Shown: positions 42,979-44,134 of the stretch, one piece after another
Layout of the letters: every line of letters begins with the position of its first letter
Position numbering within the stretch: position 1 is the first letter of the stretch
Source of the DNA: CANRPC01 sp964456095
GTDB lineage: Bacteria; Bacillota_I; Bacilli_A; RFN20; CAG-449
Length of the DNA: 44,134 nucleotides
Assembly: GCA_964456095.1 (NCBI GenBank)
Contig: CAYVZF010000005.1
Span: 1-44,134, forward strand
Direction of reading: 5' to 3'
Translations under genes and position numbers: made by a program
The notes under the pieces: generated by a model
What the model was told of the DNA's origin: nothing
Databases searched by the model: none
The model's input: only the letters and a program-made list of their open reading frames with translations

Positions 42979-44055
42979 ATGGACAATAAAATTATTAAAA
43001 CTCCTTTAAAAGATAAATTTACAGTTGATATAAAACTTAATATTAGAAAGAATAGTCCTAAAGAAAGTAAAAATAATAATAAATATTATAATTTTCAAAA
43101 CATGGAAAAGGATTGTTCTAAAAAAGCTTTAGTTCAAATGAGAGATGTTCAAATTGGTTTTTATAACAAAAATGAATTCTTTCCTATTGTTAAAGATTTA
43201 AATTTGGATATTTATCAAGGAGAAATCCTTGGTTTAGTTGGAGAATCTGGTTCTGGTAAAACTACAATTGGTAGGGCAATTATGAGAATTATTCCTACAC
43301 AAGGCGGGATAATTACATATAATGGAGAAAGAATATCTGGTAAACTTAGTTATAATGATAAAAGAAAATTAAAAAAGAAAATTCAAATGATTTTCCAAGA
43401 TCCATCTGCTTGTTTAAATGATAGAAGTAATGTTGACTATATCGTTTCTGAAGGTATTCGTGCATTTCATATGTTCGAAGATGAAAAAGATAGATTAGAA
43501 AAAGTTAGTAATGCAATTACTGAAGTTGGATTACGTAGTGAACATTTATCTAGATTCCCTCATGAATTCTCAGGTGGTCAAAGACAAAGAATAGGTATTG
43601 CTCGTTCAGTTATCATGAATCCTGAACTTGTTATCGCTGATGAACCTATTAGTGCTTTAGATGTTTCTATTAGAGCTCAAGTTCTTAATTTGATTAGAAA
43701 ATTCCAAGTAGAAAAGAAAATGACAGTTCTCTTTATTGCGCATGATTTATCTGTTGTTAAATATATTTCAGATAGAATCGCGGTCATTTATCATGGTAGA
43801 ATTGTTGAAGTTGCTCCTGCAAATAGATTATTTGAAGCTCCATTACATCCATATACAAAATCTTTATTAACTGCGATTCCATTACCAGATCCAAAGTTAG
43901 AAAGAAATAAAAAGATTGTTGTTTATGATGATAGCATTCATGATTATAGTTTAGATACTCCTGAATTTGTTGAAATTGAAAAAGGACATTTTGTATACGC
44001 GAATAAAAAAGAATTAGAAGAGTATAGAAATGCTTTAAATGAATTAAATAAATAA
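42979..44055 (+). CDS. oppF: Oligopeptide ABC importer ATPase OppF
   Basis: This 358-residue ATPase subunit starts with a basic extension of about 45 residues, then Walker A GESGSGKT, Q-loop IFQDPSACLND, signature FSGGQRQRI, Walker B VIADEPISALD and H-loop LFIAHDLS. The C-terminal HPYTKSLLTAIPLPDP region is typical of OppF/DppF. With OppD it powers peptide uptake. The ribosome site AAAGGAG is inside the end of oppD, and the two genes are 5 bases apart. It is the last gene of the operon and is followed by a strong terminator. Confidence 0.93.
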   Translation: MDNKIIKTPLKDKFTVDIKLNIRKNSPKESKNNNKYYNFQNMEKDCSKKALVQMRDVQIGFYNKNEFFPIVKDLNLDIYQGEILGLVGESGSGKTTIGRAIMRIIPTQGGIITYNGERISGKLSYNDKRKLKKKIQMIFQDPSACLNDRSNVDYIVSEGIRAFHMFEDEKDRLEKVSNAITEVGLRSEHLSRFPHEFSGGQRQRIGIARSVIMNPELVIADEPISALDVSIRAQVLNLIRKFQVEKKMTVLFIAHDLSVVKYISDRIAVIYHGRIVEVAPANRLFEAPLHPYTKSLLTAIPLPDPKLERNKKIVVYDDSIHDYSLDTPEFVEIEKGHFVYANKKELEEYRNALNELNK

Positions 44056-44061
44056 AAAAAT

Positions 44062-44106
44062 AAATCTTCTACAATATTCTTATTTTAAGATATGTAGAAG
44101 ATTTTT
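44062..44106 (+). terminator. Terminator of the opp operon
   Basis: A perfect 12-bp stem AAATCTTCTACA (44062-44073) / TGTAGAAGATTT (44093-44104) with further pairing inside the loop, followed by T's. Confidence 0.92.
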
Positions 44107-44134
44107 AATAGTGTGACGGGCATGTCATATATCT

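Noticed and set aside
44107..44134. A small inverted repeat TGAC...GTCA at the very end of the window, more GC-rich than its surroundings.
   Set aside because: It is too short and cut by the window edge; it cannot be assigned.

Overview
This window looks like the chromosome of a low-GC, single-membrane Bacillota bacterium from the Bacilli / Erysipelotrichia / Mollicutes-related part of the tree, possibly an uncultured gut lineage. The evidence is the very AT-rich sequence, strong AGGAGG-type ribosome sites, lipobox lipoproteins, intrinsic hairpin plus T-run terminators, and a conserved Gram-positive order of transcription and translation genes. TGA is an ordinary stop (it ends smpB, the rsmC-like gene and the MATE gene), so the Mycoplasma code is excluded. 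RpoB has Asn at the position equivalent to E. coli His526, and L11 has a shortened proline-rich loop; the former is a known Mollicutes trait. No taxonomic search was possible.

Layout. Positions 1-5243 hold a surface/secretion cluster: the 3' part of an unknown gene, an unknown lipoprotein, a BspA-type leucine-rich-repeat lipoprotein and an M6-like metalloprotease lipoprotein. It ends at a bidirectional terminator facing a decayed HTH / AAA-ATPase / PD-(D/E)XK gene (5319-7190, minus), whose promoter carries helically phased CGGAAT repeats. Positions 7424-10189 hold a SpoIIQ-like degenerate M23 protein, comFA-comFC and a cold-shock protein. Positions 10333-13859 encode an asymmetric heterodimeric ABC exporter.

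Positions 13975-32396 are the conserved core, in nearly the order known from Bacillus: rlmB, a sigH-position sigma-like factor, rpmG, secE, nusG, rplK, rplA, rplJ, rplL, an rsmC-like methyltransferase, rpoB and rpoC. The accessory insertions are a MATE exporter, a double-zinc-ribbon protein and an M16C peptidase. Two RNA motifs resembling the L1 site of 23S rRNA flank rplK, and an L10 leader precedes rplJ, so both ribosomal-protein pairs appear to be autoregulated.

Positions 32498-36941 hold tdk, secG, rnr, smpB and two poorly known genes. Positions 37099-44055 encode an oligopeptide ABC importer (oppA, then oppB-C-D-F), with a terminator and a new leader between oppA and oppB. I found no tRNA, rRNA, CRISPR array, insertion sequence or prophage. 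The most interesting items are the paired L1-mimic RNA motifs, the SpoIIQ-like protein, the HTH-AAA-nuclease relic with its phased operator, and the RpoB and L11 changes.
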